Below the pieces are notes generated by a model. That model was not told the origin of the DNA. It searched no databases and saw nothing but the letters and a program-made list of their open reading frames with translations. Positions 34,201 through 45,047 of a DNA stretch of 64,000 nucleotides are shown here, one piece after another (positions within the stretch are counted from its first letter, which is position 1; each line of letters begins with the position of its first letter). Made by a program: the position numbers and the translations under genes. Origin of the DNA: Dolomedes plantarius (taxonomy: Eukaryota > Arthropoda > Arachnida > Araneae > Dolomedidae); NCBI GenBank assembly GCA_907164885.2, contig OU015495.1:99038832-99102831 (forward strand), in the 5' to 3' direction.

Positions 34201-37200
34201 CGAAAGGAAACTTTTCAGCCTTTTCAGGAGTGGCACTAGCTTGAATGCGAGACAGCACAGTCATGCATTCACACATGCAGTCTTTTCTTTCACTCCTTGT
34301 TGTAATGATAAGAAATTCCACATTTTTCTTGGAAGCCACCCATCTCTTGATTTTTGTTCATGCCTTCATTTCCTGTTTTGTTAAAACCACCCCAACCCCT
34401 CTAGAAAATAAAAGAAATTTATTCCCCCTGGAGAATAAAAGGACAAAAAATAAAAGAAAGGATGGATGGTCACTGCATATGCACAGCAACTAACTGAAAA
34501 GAGATAAGGAAACAATAAACAGGAATTTTAACTCCCATCTTGGGGGGTCAAGAGAAGTTGTGATTTCATTGTGTTATCTTCTGTCCTTATATCCCTTCAT
34601 TTTAAAATTTATGCAGGGTTTTACCACTGTAATTTTTGAATAGCTTTTCTATTTTTTTGGATATTATTTTTTTGTCTTTAGAAAATATTTTCTTCTCCAT
34701 TTATGGAAAAAAATTCAAGTTATCGAGGGATGAGCCGAAAAAATTCGTCAAATCAAGGTTTTTTTAACATTGAGTGCATAGGAAATTTGAAGGTAATTTT
34801 TTTTTTCTTCTTCGAGAAATCGAAAAATTCGCAAAATCGAGGTTCGAGTTAGCGAGGTTTGACTGTATTTACTTTTTTTAAAAAAAATTACAGGAAAAAG
34901 AAAGTGAAACAAAGGCTGAATTATTATAATGAAGATTAGATATATGAGCACAATGACCCAGGTCGGGCCATCTTTAAAATAATTCACTTCTAAGGGATTT
35001 AATTGAAATATTCAGTCGTAAATATAAACAATACAGCACAGTGATCAAAACATTTAATTATACAGTTGAAATGAAATGAAACTTTTATATCATTCTTAGG
35101 GGGGGGGGGGGGGGGAAAGGATTATATTTAGTTTTAAAAATACCTTGTCGAAGTACCTACTCAGCTTGACAGCATTGCTAGAACCTGGAGCAAAAGAACG
35201 GGTCTGTCCACAATCCTATTAAGAGCATTTTAAAGATACATATATATTCGATAATAAGAACAAAAACAACATACTCCAAATCAGATAGAAGGCATTAAGG
35301 TATACAGCTTATTTAACAGATAAAAATACAATCTATAAAAATATAAGAATAAAACAACTTGATCTCCTCATAATTAGAGACAGTCATACAAAAATACTTT
35401 TAAACCTTCAGATACCTAATTAATACAGGTCTTAGATTGGTCAATCTCACAAGCAAATATATTGTGAAGACATACTGTTATATTACATACAGAGGTACCC
35501 AAAAGTATTCATACACATACGATTTTCAATGGAATAGGGGTCTATCCATTGATTAAAATGAATATTTCAGAATGGGTATTTACATGGGCAGAACGCCCAT
35601 GTAATCCAGCTGTTCTGAGAACTCGTCAAAAAATTTCAGGTGAAATTGAAGTAGAAAATGTTTCATTGAATTCTGCAGAAACTTTTACAGCACTCAAACG
35701 TGAATTTTTCACAAATTTTCTAATTATAAATCTCTGATCACATTTTGTTAACTTTGCCGGACGGCCTTTTCTTACCTTGTTTTCGATCCAATTTTCTTCT
35801 TTAAAACATTTTTTCATATACTGCACAGTAGAATGGGATAAATTAAGTAATTTAGCAATATTCCGAACTGATTTACCACTACTATGATGAAAAATAATCA
35901 ATTTTTGAATGCTGTTTGTTGTTTCTTTACGACTACGAGCCATTTTTAAATAATAAATAGAATATTATGGAGTAGGCAAGCAAAAATTAAAGCCAAACGA
36001 TATTTTAAATGCCACCACAATTCAAAAATAAAAATAAAGTGCCAGACGATAATTTTAATTATGAATTTATCCGAAAATATTTCAGTGTACGATGACTTTT
36101 GTGAGATAAAGTTTTTGTTACTTTTTGATTACTGGTTTCTTAAAAATAAAGTTTTACTATGTTTTCAAAATATTTCATGTAGTTTTGTTAAGAATAGATT
36201 ATAGATCTTATTATTAAATACCCATTCTGGAATATTCATTTTAATTAATGGATAGACCCCTATTTCATTGAAATTCGTAAGTGTACGAACACTTTTGGGA
36301 GCCACTGTATAAGCCTTATGTATAATATAACAGTGTGTCTTCAAAATTAGGCACATAAATTTGACCTTTTTAAGGTGATTTTGATGACATATGGTCTTAT
36401 TTTGAAGACTTTGTAAATAAATTACATTCATCACAACTATCAATACAACTAGTTGATTTGCTAAGTGAAATAACAGCGTTTCTATTTTCAGTTTAGAACA
36501 TATGTAGAGAACTATGGGTGTCAAGAACAAAGACTGAAAAACATGATGCAATGCTGTATTTTTTTTTATTTATTTATTCCTTTATATCTCCTACAAGTGA
36601 ACTTTCAAGGGTTTGATAAAATAGGAACAATTTAAATTTTAAATATATTTCTTGGAAAAAAATCTAATAATTAAAGCATATTTAAAAGAACTTTTTACTA
36701 CTTGAAACAGAGAAAAAATTCATAGCTTAACATTTTACTGAATCAAAATTAAACAGCTGATGAAGCTTTTTAATGAAGAAAAAATGCATACTATGTAGCC
36801 TAATTTATATGACTTTTCTAAATTTCGTTAGATTTCTAACATTTCCGAACTTCTGGGATCTCCCAGATAATCAGTCTAGAGTAAAACAATGAAAGATTAA
36901 AAGCTCAAAAAATATATATACATATATATAAAAGTTTTTATAAAAAAAACTTTGGTATGATCAATGTGATTTTAATCTCATACAGCTAAAATAAGATGGT
37001 AAAATGATTCATACATACAAAAACAAACAAACAATGACAACAAAAAGGTAAAAAAAACCTAAATTATAAATACACAATACTCATGTAAAATATGAGTATT
37101 GAAAAAGAACTGATTGCCATAAAACAATTCCTTAAGACTCACCACATAAATCTCATCCGCACCACATTCTTCTGATATTGAAGATGTGCGTTTTGTTCGC

Positions 37201-40200
37201 CCAGGAGGATAAACTTCCAAAACAAGATCTTGTTTTGTACCAATCACAAGAATTGGAAACTGACTATCAACAAATTGTTCAGAGTCATAACTATACCTAT
37301 CATAGAAAAGTAACTTTTAGTACACATAACAAGTACAAAAGCCCAATTATAAATATGTAAAATGAGGATAATTTTTTAATGAGTCAAATGCATCTTCATA
37401 AGGCTTGCACAAAAAATTCTTACAGATTATTTTATTCCGATATATTACATGTTTTCAGCAAATCATAAAAGTTACAATTTTGTTAAGGGTGCGGTAGCCC
37501 AGTTGGCATGAGCAGCGGGCCAGTGATCTGAATGTCCCTGGTTTAATGCTCGTCGCTGCAAATCTAATGGTGACCAGGGCACGTAAAATAGGGCATGGCT
37601 ACAATGTCCTCCAAGTTCTCAAATTTACCTCTGGAGGCGCAGGGTCAAGTGTTCCAGTCTCGCCACTTGACTCGGTTTAAAAGTACAAGACCGGTCATTT
37701 AGCCAAGTCGGACTCCGACCCTTGTGATGCTAATTCAAAACAGGAGCTGCACCTTCAGCACCCATAGCCTTCGGGATTTGATCAGATGTTACAGTTGGTC
37801 AAGGGGCATAAACAACAACACAATTTTGTTACAACATATCATTTCCATAATCTTCCATAAATTTATTAAAAAAGAATCACTGAAACCATTACATCAAAAT
37901 TTTCTGCATTGAACAATTTTATAGTTTTAAAGGGTAGATTTACTTTATGCATGAAGAATTTTACATTTATTCCTTTTTTTAAAAATGTAAAAATGTATGT
38001 ACGTTTTGCATGCAAAGAGTAAGGTATTGAGTCTAGAAAAATAACAGAAATAATCTTTAGTATTAATCATTATTATGGTTCTTTAAACATAAAGAGGAGA
38101 ATATGTTATTACTTACCAGCCATTATTTTTCTTTCCAGTAGTATCTTTTGATAAAACTTCAGCTAACCATTTTCTGAGATTCTGTTTTGATTTACGATTT
38201 GTGAGATCATGAACTAAAACGACACCTATAGAGTATAAAAATTCATTTAACATCATTAGACATATATATACCTATCACAAGAAAAAATATAGGAAGTGAA
38301 AATCTACATAAAATTAATAAGTAACATTATTAATAAAAGATGTAACTAATAATCAACACAATATCCCATCTAACAGAGGACATCTAATATATAAAAAATT
38401 TTACTCTTTATTTACTCATCATTTTGAAAACTGAACAATTAAAGTGAGATAACTTCAGAATTAAGTGAGAAAATACAAGGTTACCCCATCTACGAAATGT
38501 AAAACATTGACAAGATATCCTTTGGCTATAATTTTAAGCAATTTTTAATATTTTACAATACAGAAATTTAATTCCATGAGACATGCTTTTGACAAATAGA
38601 CATACCTCATACCTGTAGCATACATAAGTATATCTTACACAGCAAAAATATTAGCATAACTACCAGTGCATAATGTGATCTACACGCAAGATGATTTACA
38701 TGTATGTACTAATTCAAGAAGTTTAGACCAACATGACAAAAGTTTTTGTCCGTGAGATCAAATGTAACCGTATCTTCTTGCCTTCATACATATTACTAGA
38801 TAACTATTAAATGAGAAACTATAATAAAGAAGATAACTTTAAAAGTTTGTGTCTGCTTACCATGAAAGGAATTGTAAAATACAGCTCTACTGTTTCTGTG
38901 GCTGCTCGAACCCCCTACATCCCATAATTCAACAAAGTAGGTCTTTTGGAAAGGAGTACCTTCTTTGTATTCATGAAGCTAGGAAAGTAATGTTTTAGTG
39001 TAATGTCAGTTTTAAAATTCACAAAAATACTAACTATACTTCTTTCAAGTACAACAGCCCCATTGAGTTTAATACCTCAAGTTGAGTTATAATTATTTTT
39101 ATTCATATTTAACTTAAGCATGACATATCTGCCTATAAATCCCTAAAAGGATGAAGGAATTTCCACTGCTGACTCATACTAGCACACAAACACATGTTTG
39201 ATACCCTTCTCAAACATGCATGCAAATAAGAGTTAAACCTTCCATTTGATTTCTCATCTGTTTTACCAACATTTTAGTATATATACAATCACAAAAATTA
39301 TAAACAAAACTTTTTTTAAAAATTAAATAGCCACAGGAAAAGGGGGCATAAAAATTAATAAAGTCACAAAAACAATTTTTACTTTAGTTATTAAATTGAG
39401 CCAATACTTTACAGATACATTTAAAATGAGTGAAATATTTATATTATGAATATTTCCCTTGAAAACAATGACATTTTAATCCATTTCCCTTTATATAATT
39501 TATGAATATTTAAACTACTTTTTTTGAAAGGGGGACATAACTTTAAAATATGAAAGAATTTTGTAAAATCCATACACAACACAAACAGTTATTAATAACC
39601 TCAATGACAATTATGAGGATTTTTTTTTTAATAATTCCTTTATATTAGACTTATCAGCTTAGCACAGCTTTCTTGTCTGCAAAGAGACAACCACAATCTT
39701 TTAATACAGCATTCATTGATTCAATTTGAAAGAACATTATCAATAACACCAATAGGGTGAATACTCTATGGAAAATTCCCATTTAGTGATTTTATTTCCT
39801 GCATTACCTACCAACTTAGAGTATTTAACTTGTTGATAGCAGGTATCTCCTTATTTTGGTTATCAGGAAGTAAATTTAATGATATTTTCTCATACTGAGG
39901 AATCTATATATATATTATTTCTAAAAGGTGTTTTTTTTTTTTTATCCCTTTTTCTCCTTTCATACTTAACAAAAATCAATAAACGAGGTACCATTTTAAA
40001 GATTATGATCTCTGCTTTGAATGAATTGTTAATTTAAAATTACACATCTTATTGTTTGTTTAAAAACTGAAGTATAAACATTATAAAAAAATTTCTATCC
40101 CATAGATGGCACAAGCACTAGCTTTTTATATTTTACCATTATCAATACCGCTGAACTTTTAAACTTAAAAATCATTTGCTTTTATTATAATTCTGTGATT

Positions 40201-41417
40201 TCATTAATGAGTTTCTTTATTGGCAATATCTGCATAGGTGTAGATTATTCTTTTCGCATAGAAAAACCATATATATTATTTTTAGAAGGTGATTTTTTGT
40301 GATGATCCCTTTTTCTCCCTTCATACATAACGAAAATCGATAAATGAGGTACCATTTTATAGACTAAGTTCTTCACTTCTGACTAATTGTTAATTTAGAA
40401 TGACACATTGTATTGTTTGTTTAAAAATTAAAGTTGAAACTTGACTTTTGGTCCTAAAGTTCTTTCCCTGGATGTATCGATATGGCACAGTCAAATAGCG
40501 TGCACAAAACAGTTTTGTAATGTAAATATCGCATTATCCATGAGTTTCTGTCATATTTAACTTTTAATATTGTATGCAAATGTTTTGACATGTTCATATC
40601 TCATGTTCCCCTGTTTTGTGTGACGCTTCACCTCTAATATTATAGCCAAAGGCGTTTTGTAATCAGTTTTTATTATCCTTACGCACCATTTTTATTTGAC
40701 AAATAAAGAATGGCTACAACAAATGAACCTGTTCTTTTTTTCATCCTATTACAAACCAACAACCTCACTACTAAATTAATCATATTTTATTCACATGCGA
40801 AATTTTTGCACAGGCCACCTAGATCTTTTAAAAAATAATTCAAACAACTATATTGTCAACACAGTTAAAAAGACAAAGAAAAGGGCTTAGTTTTGATTAA
40901 ATATCATGACTCAGTATTAGATTACATTTATAACTCATAAATATTACCAAAATAAGTTCCCTTTTTGACGTCAGAAATTAAGCTGTTATGGTCAAACACT
41001 GTGTGATCTGAAACACATTTAAAAGAACCTACCTTTACTTCTACAGAACAACCAATTGTCCACGATGGGTTAGCAATGGATTCAGCATGGCAAATCATAT
41101 GCACAAGGGAAGATTTTCCAACTCCTAAAGTTAAAAATAAATTACGGTAATTTATATCGTTGTCATAACGAGACATCTTTTAATAATCCACATTATTTTA
41201 AACCTATCTATATTCCTCATATTTAAAATTAATTATATTCATATCTAGTGTATTGTTGAAATTGTATAAAAGTCAATTTTTTTTCAATGCAAAAGACTAC
41301 GCTAACAGCTCAATAATTATATATGTTTTCACTTTAATTCGCTTTAAAAATATATTTTTACAAAGTCTTACCAGAATCCCCTACAACAAGGATTTTAACC
41401 TTTTCTATAGACGCCAT
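31172..41417 (-). CDS. RABL3: Rab-like protein 3 (RABL3), seven coding exons
   Basis: RABL3 is an atypical Rab-family GTPase of about 236 aa in vertebrates. This model gives 231 aa. Exons on the minus strand: 41417-41372, 41124-41033, 38978-38861, 38225-38117, 37296-37143, 35215-35144, 31276-31172. All junctions are GT-AG and all phases join. Visible motifs are the P-loop GDSGVGKSS spanning exons 1-2, [33 protein letters not shown] (DxxG switch II), [20 protein letters not shown], and [11 protein letters not shown] in place of the usual NKx[17 protein letters not shown] and VIERKY follow near the C-terminus. Like other RABL3 proteins it lacks a C-terminal prenylation Cys. No break is visible. 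The order and spacing of motifs follow vertebrate RABL3 closely. The introns hold a Tigger, a Tc1 derivative and a SINE. The stop TAA is at 31172-31174. Confidence 0.95.
31660..31700. repeat. Perfect 16-bp inverted repeat in the last RABL3 intron
   Basis: TCTATAGGGATGAAGT at 31660-31675 is exactly mirrored at 31685-31700 with a 9-base loop. No flanking duplication is evident. Confidence 0.85.
32414..34865 (-). mobile_element. Near full-length Tigger/pogo transposon in RABL3 intron 6
   Basis: The terminal inverted repeats start CAGTCAAACC on both sides, with TA at 32412-32413 and 34866-34867. Repeated GATATC/CGAA-type words follow. The element is 2452 bp and encodes a DDD transposase on the minus strand, the same strand as the host gene. 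Stops and a frameshift make it inactive. Confidence 0.93.
32589..34092 (-). pseudogene. Tigger (pogo) transposase with a C-terminal PCNA-binding-like motif
   Basis: The frame starts with a CENP-B/psq-type helix-turn-helix ([20 protein letters not shown]), then a second DNA-binding domain. The catalytic core shows all three Asp motifs: [16 protein letters not shown] and [13 protein letters not shown]. The final acidic tail ends in QTTIESFFK, a canonical PIP box; pogo transposase is known to bind PCNA through such a motif. Disruptions: a frameshift near 33605 just before FNADE, a TAA where GKSKKPRCF is expected (about 33445), and a TGA at 33078-33080 between LQAM and MADKAW. Length after reading through is normal for Tigger. 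Confidence 0.92.
35099..35115. repeat. G homopolymer (about 17)
   Basis: A run of G lies in RABL3 intron 6, about 30 bases downstream of the exon 6 donor on the minus strand, where it reads as C and may affect splicing or cause assembly error. Confidence 0.9.
35144..35215 (-). CDS. RABL3: RABL3 exon 6
   Basis: This 24-codon exon ([20 protein letters not shown] then YFDK) was found by homology. It is too short to stand out as an open frame. Acceptor AATAG, donor GTATTT. Confidence 0.92.
35490..36307 (-). mobile_element. Tc1-like deletion derivative (818 bp) with long inverted termini
   Basis: The terminal inverted repeats are about 95 bp with few mismatches (CCCAAAAGTATTC and CCCAAAAGTGTTC, GGGGTCTATCCATT shared). 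TA lies at 35488-35489 and 36308-36309. Only the N-terminal third of a transposase remains. It lies in RABL3 intron 5. Confidence 0.92.
35626..35943 (-). pseudogene. Tc1-type transposase N-terminal DNA-binding domain
   Basis: The frame [18 protein letters not shown] shows a bipartite paired-like domain: helix-turn-helix [20 protein letters not shown], the GRP-type linker KGRPAKLT and the second helical part. The catalytic DDE region has been deleted. If translated it could still bind the termini, but not catalyse. Confidence 0.85.
37143..37296 (-). CDS. RABL3: RABL3 exon 5
   Basis: It includes [19 protein letters not shown] (base-recognition region) and a polar loop ending DEIYV. Donor GTGAGT. 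The inferred acceptor ATAG places one G before TAT, restoring the Trp codon with exon 4. Confidence 0.94.
37486..37819 (+). mobile_element. tRNA-derived SINE, family B (334 bp)
   Basis: The head has an A box TAGCCCAGTTGG and a decayed B box TGGTTTAATGC. The tail ends AAGGGGCATAAACAACAAC. A perfect 12-bp target duplication ACAATTTTGTTA flanks it (37474-37485, 37820-37831). It is in RABL3 intron 4, antisense to the gene. Confidence 0.92.
38117..38225 (-). CDS. RABL3: RABL3 exon 4
   Basis: It encodes [19 protein letters not shown] to the Trp shared with exon 5. Acceptor CTATAG, donor GTAAGT. Confidence 0.94.
38861..38978 (-). CDS. RABL3: RABL3 exon 3
   Basis: It runs from [15 protein letters not shown] to NSFHG and contains the DxxG motif WDVGG. 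The loop after it is a few residues shorter than in the vertebrate protein. Acceptor CCTAG, donor GTAAGC. Confidence 0.95.
39903..40437. repeat. Diverged direct repeat pair in RABL3 intron 2
   Basis: Segments 39903-40077 and 40268-40437 align along their length with about 360-bp spacing. They share ATATATTATTT, ATCCCTTTTTCTCC, GAGGTACCATTTTA, GAATTGTTAATTTA-like words and ATTGTTTGTTTAAAAA. No coding is apparent. Confidence 0.8.
41033..41124 (-). CDS. RABL3: RABL3 exon 2
   Basis: It completes the P-loop ([10 protein letters not shown]) and carries [13 protein letters not shown]. Acceptor TTTAG, donor GTAGGT. Confidence 0.95.
41372..41417 (-). CDS. RABL3: RABL3 exon 1
   Basis: It encodes [15 protein letters not shown] and the first base of the next Gly, starting at the ATG in GACATGGCG. 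Donor GTAAGA follows. Confidence 0.93.
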
Positions 41418-41504
41418 GTCCTGTAGAAAATTAAATTTTTTTTTCTCCTATTAAACGTTGAAACAACTCACTGACACATAAGACCCTTTAACGTCAGATA
41501 TCAC

Positions 41505-41530
41505 AACACAGGGAGCCGCCATATTATTAA
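41505..41530 (-). promoter_or_regulatory. Candidate YY1-type promoter site upstream of RABL3
   Basis: On the minus strand, AATATGGCGGC (41515-41525) fits the YY1 consensus AANATGGCGGC. It lies about 100 bases upstream of the RABL3 ATG. Such sites are common at start regions of housekeeping genes. No TATA box is evident. This is a motif match only. Confidence 0.45.
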
Positions 41531-41826
41531 ATGTAAACAACGCTGACTAATCAAAGCGTGAAGTTAGTTCCAACCATGAAAAAGGATAACAGTGATAAAA
41601 TCATAGCTGACTTTTTATTTTACTATTATTTATTTTCATCACCGTATTCGTGTAAGTATGTATGGCTTGTGGCATCAAAAGCTGTAATTTTTTTAATTTT
41701 TTTTTTCAGAGTATTCATGATATATGGTCCATGATTTTGTAAGGGCAAGCATAATTTCTGAAATTCGCATTTCGAAGGTTACGAAGCAAGGTATTCATTC
41801 ATTAAGAGCATGAAGCTACAGATTAA

Positions 41827-42004
41827 GGGCCTGTTCACATAGGAGTCCAGTACGTTGCGTTAAGGAAAAGATGACGTTGAAACGAAAATAAACTAATCAT
41901 GGGCGTTACAAATTTCATTGCTAATCGTTTGGAGGCATATGATTGGTTTATTTTCGTCATCTTTTCCTTAACGCAACGCAACGGACTCCTATGTGAACAG
42001 GCCC
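41827..42004. mobile_element. PIF/Harbinger-like MITE (178 bp)
   Basis: Long inverted termini beginning GGGCCTGTTCACATAGGAGT extend about 60 bp each. The 3-bp flank TAA lies on both sides (41824-41826, 42005-42007). GGGCC(T)GTT ends with a TWA duplication fit PIF/Harbinger MITEs. Related copies lie at 54165-54230 and 56166-56421. Confidence 0.85.
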
Positions 42005-42007
42005 TAA

Positions 42008-42662
42008 GAGTAAGGGGCTTCATGATTAAGAGTAAGGGGAGACTAATTTCCCTGCGAGACTCAAAGCTACAGTATATTAAATAACATTTCATATATCAAA
42101 GCAGTGGCTCACATAAGATTTTGACTTGGAGGGAGATTAAAAATCGAGTGAACTCGCATCATTCAAATATCATCTTGAATTAATAATTTACCTTTTCCTC
42201 TCAATCTGTCAATAATTGAAATTATTCCATCTAAATGTTGGGATCGTGTCACCAGTACACAGACTTCAAAAGTTGTAGAGACCCAAATTAGTTTGTGCTA
42301 ACAATGCACGATTAATATGGTCTACCACATTGAAACATGTTATCCCCTCATAACTTTCAGCTGGATAATATAAATTAATAGTTCTTAAGTCTTGGAGAAA
42401 AAAAAATTTAGAAATTTAATTAATTCCCATACATTTTTCAAAATTTGTAGGAATATCAATTCTTCTAAAATATATGTATGTTTGGAAACTCTTTTTTAGA
42501 TAGGCTGTATGGAGCGTTCCACTTTCCAATTAAGACATTTATATGTAACTTTTCTATGAGAATTGTAATGTCGGACAGATCGAGTCTCTACGCTACAAGC
42601 ATAAGTGATAACAATGAAAATTTAATGCTTAAGAATATTGAGGGATGTATTTCAGGGAACAA
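42008..42662. other. Interval without a recognised gene
   Basis: No gene or element was recognised. The frame 42478-42711 has no recognisable domain. Confidence 0.4.
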
Positions 42663-42860
42663 CCTTATAGTGGTTACTCGTCGGAATTCAGCACGGAGGG
42701 TGTTGGATTGAAATCTGGCAAGCACCACTGAATTTTCTCGTGTCTACGCCGAGTATGGGCACGTTGAATCTGTAAGCTGATCTATAAGTTCCTCAATGCG
42801 ATTTTGGGGCGTGAGGTTCGAACCCGCCTGGTATAACTCCTGGCGGGTTGCTTTCTACAC
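42663..42860. repeat. tRNA-like/SINE-like segment
   Basis: The plus strand has TATAGTGGTTA and GGATTGAAATC, spaced like A and B boxes. The other strand near 42815-42830 has GGCGGGTTCGAACCTC, another B-box-like word, and a hairpin AACCCGCC/GGCGGGTT. Ends are not defined. Confidence 0.35.
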
Positions 42861-44018
42861 AACCACACAGAGCTAATGGTCGTCTATTAGAGCTCGAAAT
42901 TCATCCATGACATCCAGGACGTACTATAGAACTCTATAAGATGAAAAAATAGATGTCTAATAGTCGTACTTCATTTCGACGTCTATTAGAGATCTAAGAC
43001 GTATTATATACATCTATAAGTCCTCTAAGTTTCGATCTCTAATAGATGAAGTCTCTATGGTCGACGTCTATAAAAGATACTGATATAGACATCTTATGGA
43101 GCTCTTTTAGACCAGCTCCGTCCAAAAGCGCCATGATGAACAAACTCCACTGCTGCTGTGTTATTTGTTACCGAGTGCACCTGAATGCTTCATTTGGATC
43201 TATAATTACAGCGGAATATTGCGGATATCCTTGCTCAACAAGTTTATATCGACTTCCTTTATTTGTTTTAAGGTAAGTGTTAATTCTTAAATAATTTATG
43301 CTTAAGGTATAAGGACATCTTTGAAACGTCAATTTCAGTCAAAATATCGATTTTTTTATTTTTGCTATTTTATGAATGATCTTTTACTTTCAAAATCTGT
43401 TTGAATTTTGTTTCTAGCTAGTCTAGAACCCAAGTTTTAGATATTTTAATATTGCTTGGCTGTGAAATTTTACAACTGAAAGTACGTTTCTGCAAACCGG
43501 AAGTAAGCAAAAATGTTTGTTTACATTGCTGTTTTTCATGATTTTGTTAGGAAAACTGATTATATACGCACATAAAAACACAAAAATAGTTCTTTTAGTT
43601 TTAGAATCTCTGTAGCAATTATTTTTGCATAAAAATGTCGTATTAGAATGCAAATTGTTCGAAATAAATTAAGCCTAATTTATTATTAAGAAAGTAAGAT
43701 CCAAAATACAATATTTTGGTGGGGAATAGTACGTCCTTTAGAGGTCTAAAATATCTAAATCGCGTACCCTCCACATCGAAATTTTCGCTCTTATAGACGT
43801 CCTATAGAGCGCCGCTTAGATATCGTAGACGTCTTATGGATTTCACGTCTTATGGAGCGTCTTATGGACGTCTTATGGAGCCCACCTTGGAGCTCCTATA
43901 GAGCCCCTTTCCACGTGATGTAGATATTTTTCGACGTCTTATAGAGGTACGCGTTTTTATGAGGTGAGGTAACCCACACATCACACCGTCTAATAGAGAT
44001 CGGTGTGTTGTGTGGGTT
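42861..44018. mobile_element. Unclassified element with arrays of a GACGTC-containing motif
   Basis: Both end regions (42880-43104 and 43731-44018) are packed with variants of GACGTCTTATRGAG, about 15 in all. The core between them is A+T-rich without an open frame. The outermost words, AACCACACA at the left and AACCCACACA on the reverse complement at the right, suggest terminal repeats. The right end is a 48-bp near-perfect palindrome (43971-43988 with 44001-44018). This architecture suggests a DNA transposon with subterminal transposase-binding arrays, but I cannot assign a family. Confidence 0.5.
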
Positions 44019-44027
44019 GGTCTAAAT

Positions 44028-44604
44028 CAGGGGTTCCCAAACTTTTTCTACATCGACCCCTTCCAAAAGAATGATTTTCTTCACTAACCCCCTCACATTT
44101 TTCTCTATAATATACAGCATACAACATAATTATAATGCTAATAATTGCACATAAAACACTTAGAGATAACAATTTGACTAAGAATATGAACAAAAAATTA
44201 GAAAAAGGAGTTCATCAGGTTTATGTTTTATTATTTTTATACTATTTTCATTTTTAATTTCACAAATATAAACAAGATTTCAGAAACACAGATTGTAATT
44301 GCACAAATGTTCGATTTCAATTAATTTGGGGGTTGTTCTTGATGCATTGATACAATTTTTTTAATGTTTGGCCTGAAATTTCTTATCGTTGTATAGTCAC
44401 AATAACTAACATAACGAATATAAATATATATTTATACATATTAAAAAGGCTATTATCCAAAATTACATTCCTTAATAATTAAATTAAATTTTAAAATAGA
44501 AAAATTTATCATCGACCCCCAATAGACCCCTGGAATATTATAGACCCTTTTTAAACGTCCATCGACCCACAAGGGGTCCACCAGGACCCTGTTGGGAATC
44601 CCTG
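44028..44604. mobile_element. hAT-type non-autonomous element (577 bp)
   Basis: The termini are CAGGGGTTCCCAAACT and, on the reverse complement, CAGGGATTCCCAACAG. GTCTAAAT (44020-44027) and GTTTAAAT (44605-44612) form the 8-bp duplication with one mismatch. It landed immediately beside the motif-array element. Confidence 0.87.
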
Positions 44605-44612
44605 GTTTAAAT

Positions 44613-45047
44613 TGAGATGGAACCAAGGAGCAATGTTAGTTCACCTACGTGGTGCTCCGACTACAAGAAACCAACGACTTCTTTGGTGTTGAATATCGAA
44701 AGACAATGTGCCTGACGCGTTGAAAAACATACTGACGTATATTTTTCTATATCATAGGTCATTTTTCGACTTCAATCATCTTACAAATCTTTAACATGAA
44801 GATTTGATCCTGCCCCTTGTTTCCGGTGTGTGTACCACTAAATAAAGAAGAAATAAACTAAATTATAAGAATATTTTCTTACCACTCCCGTTTCACTGAA
44901 TTTCGCAAACTAGCTAAATTTTTATCTACAGTAATTCAGTTTCATAATTATTGACAATTCTACAGCGTGGACATTGCACTGACGAAAAATATGGCTTTGT
45001 CGATAACAGACGCTAAAACTTCTCTTTGCACTAAGGCATGGTTTATA
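44613..45047. other. Interval without a recognised gene
   Basis: No gene or transposon end was recognised. Confidence 0.4.

Noticed and set aside
41835..42092. Overlapping 85- and 61-codon frames on both strands
   Set aside because: They are shadows of the two palindromic arms of the PIF-like MITE.
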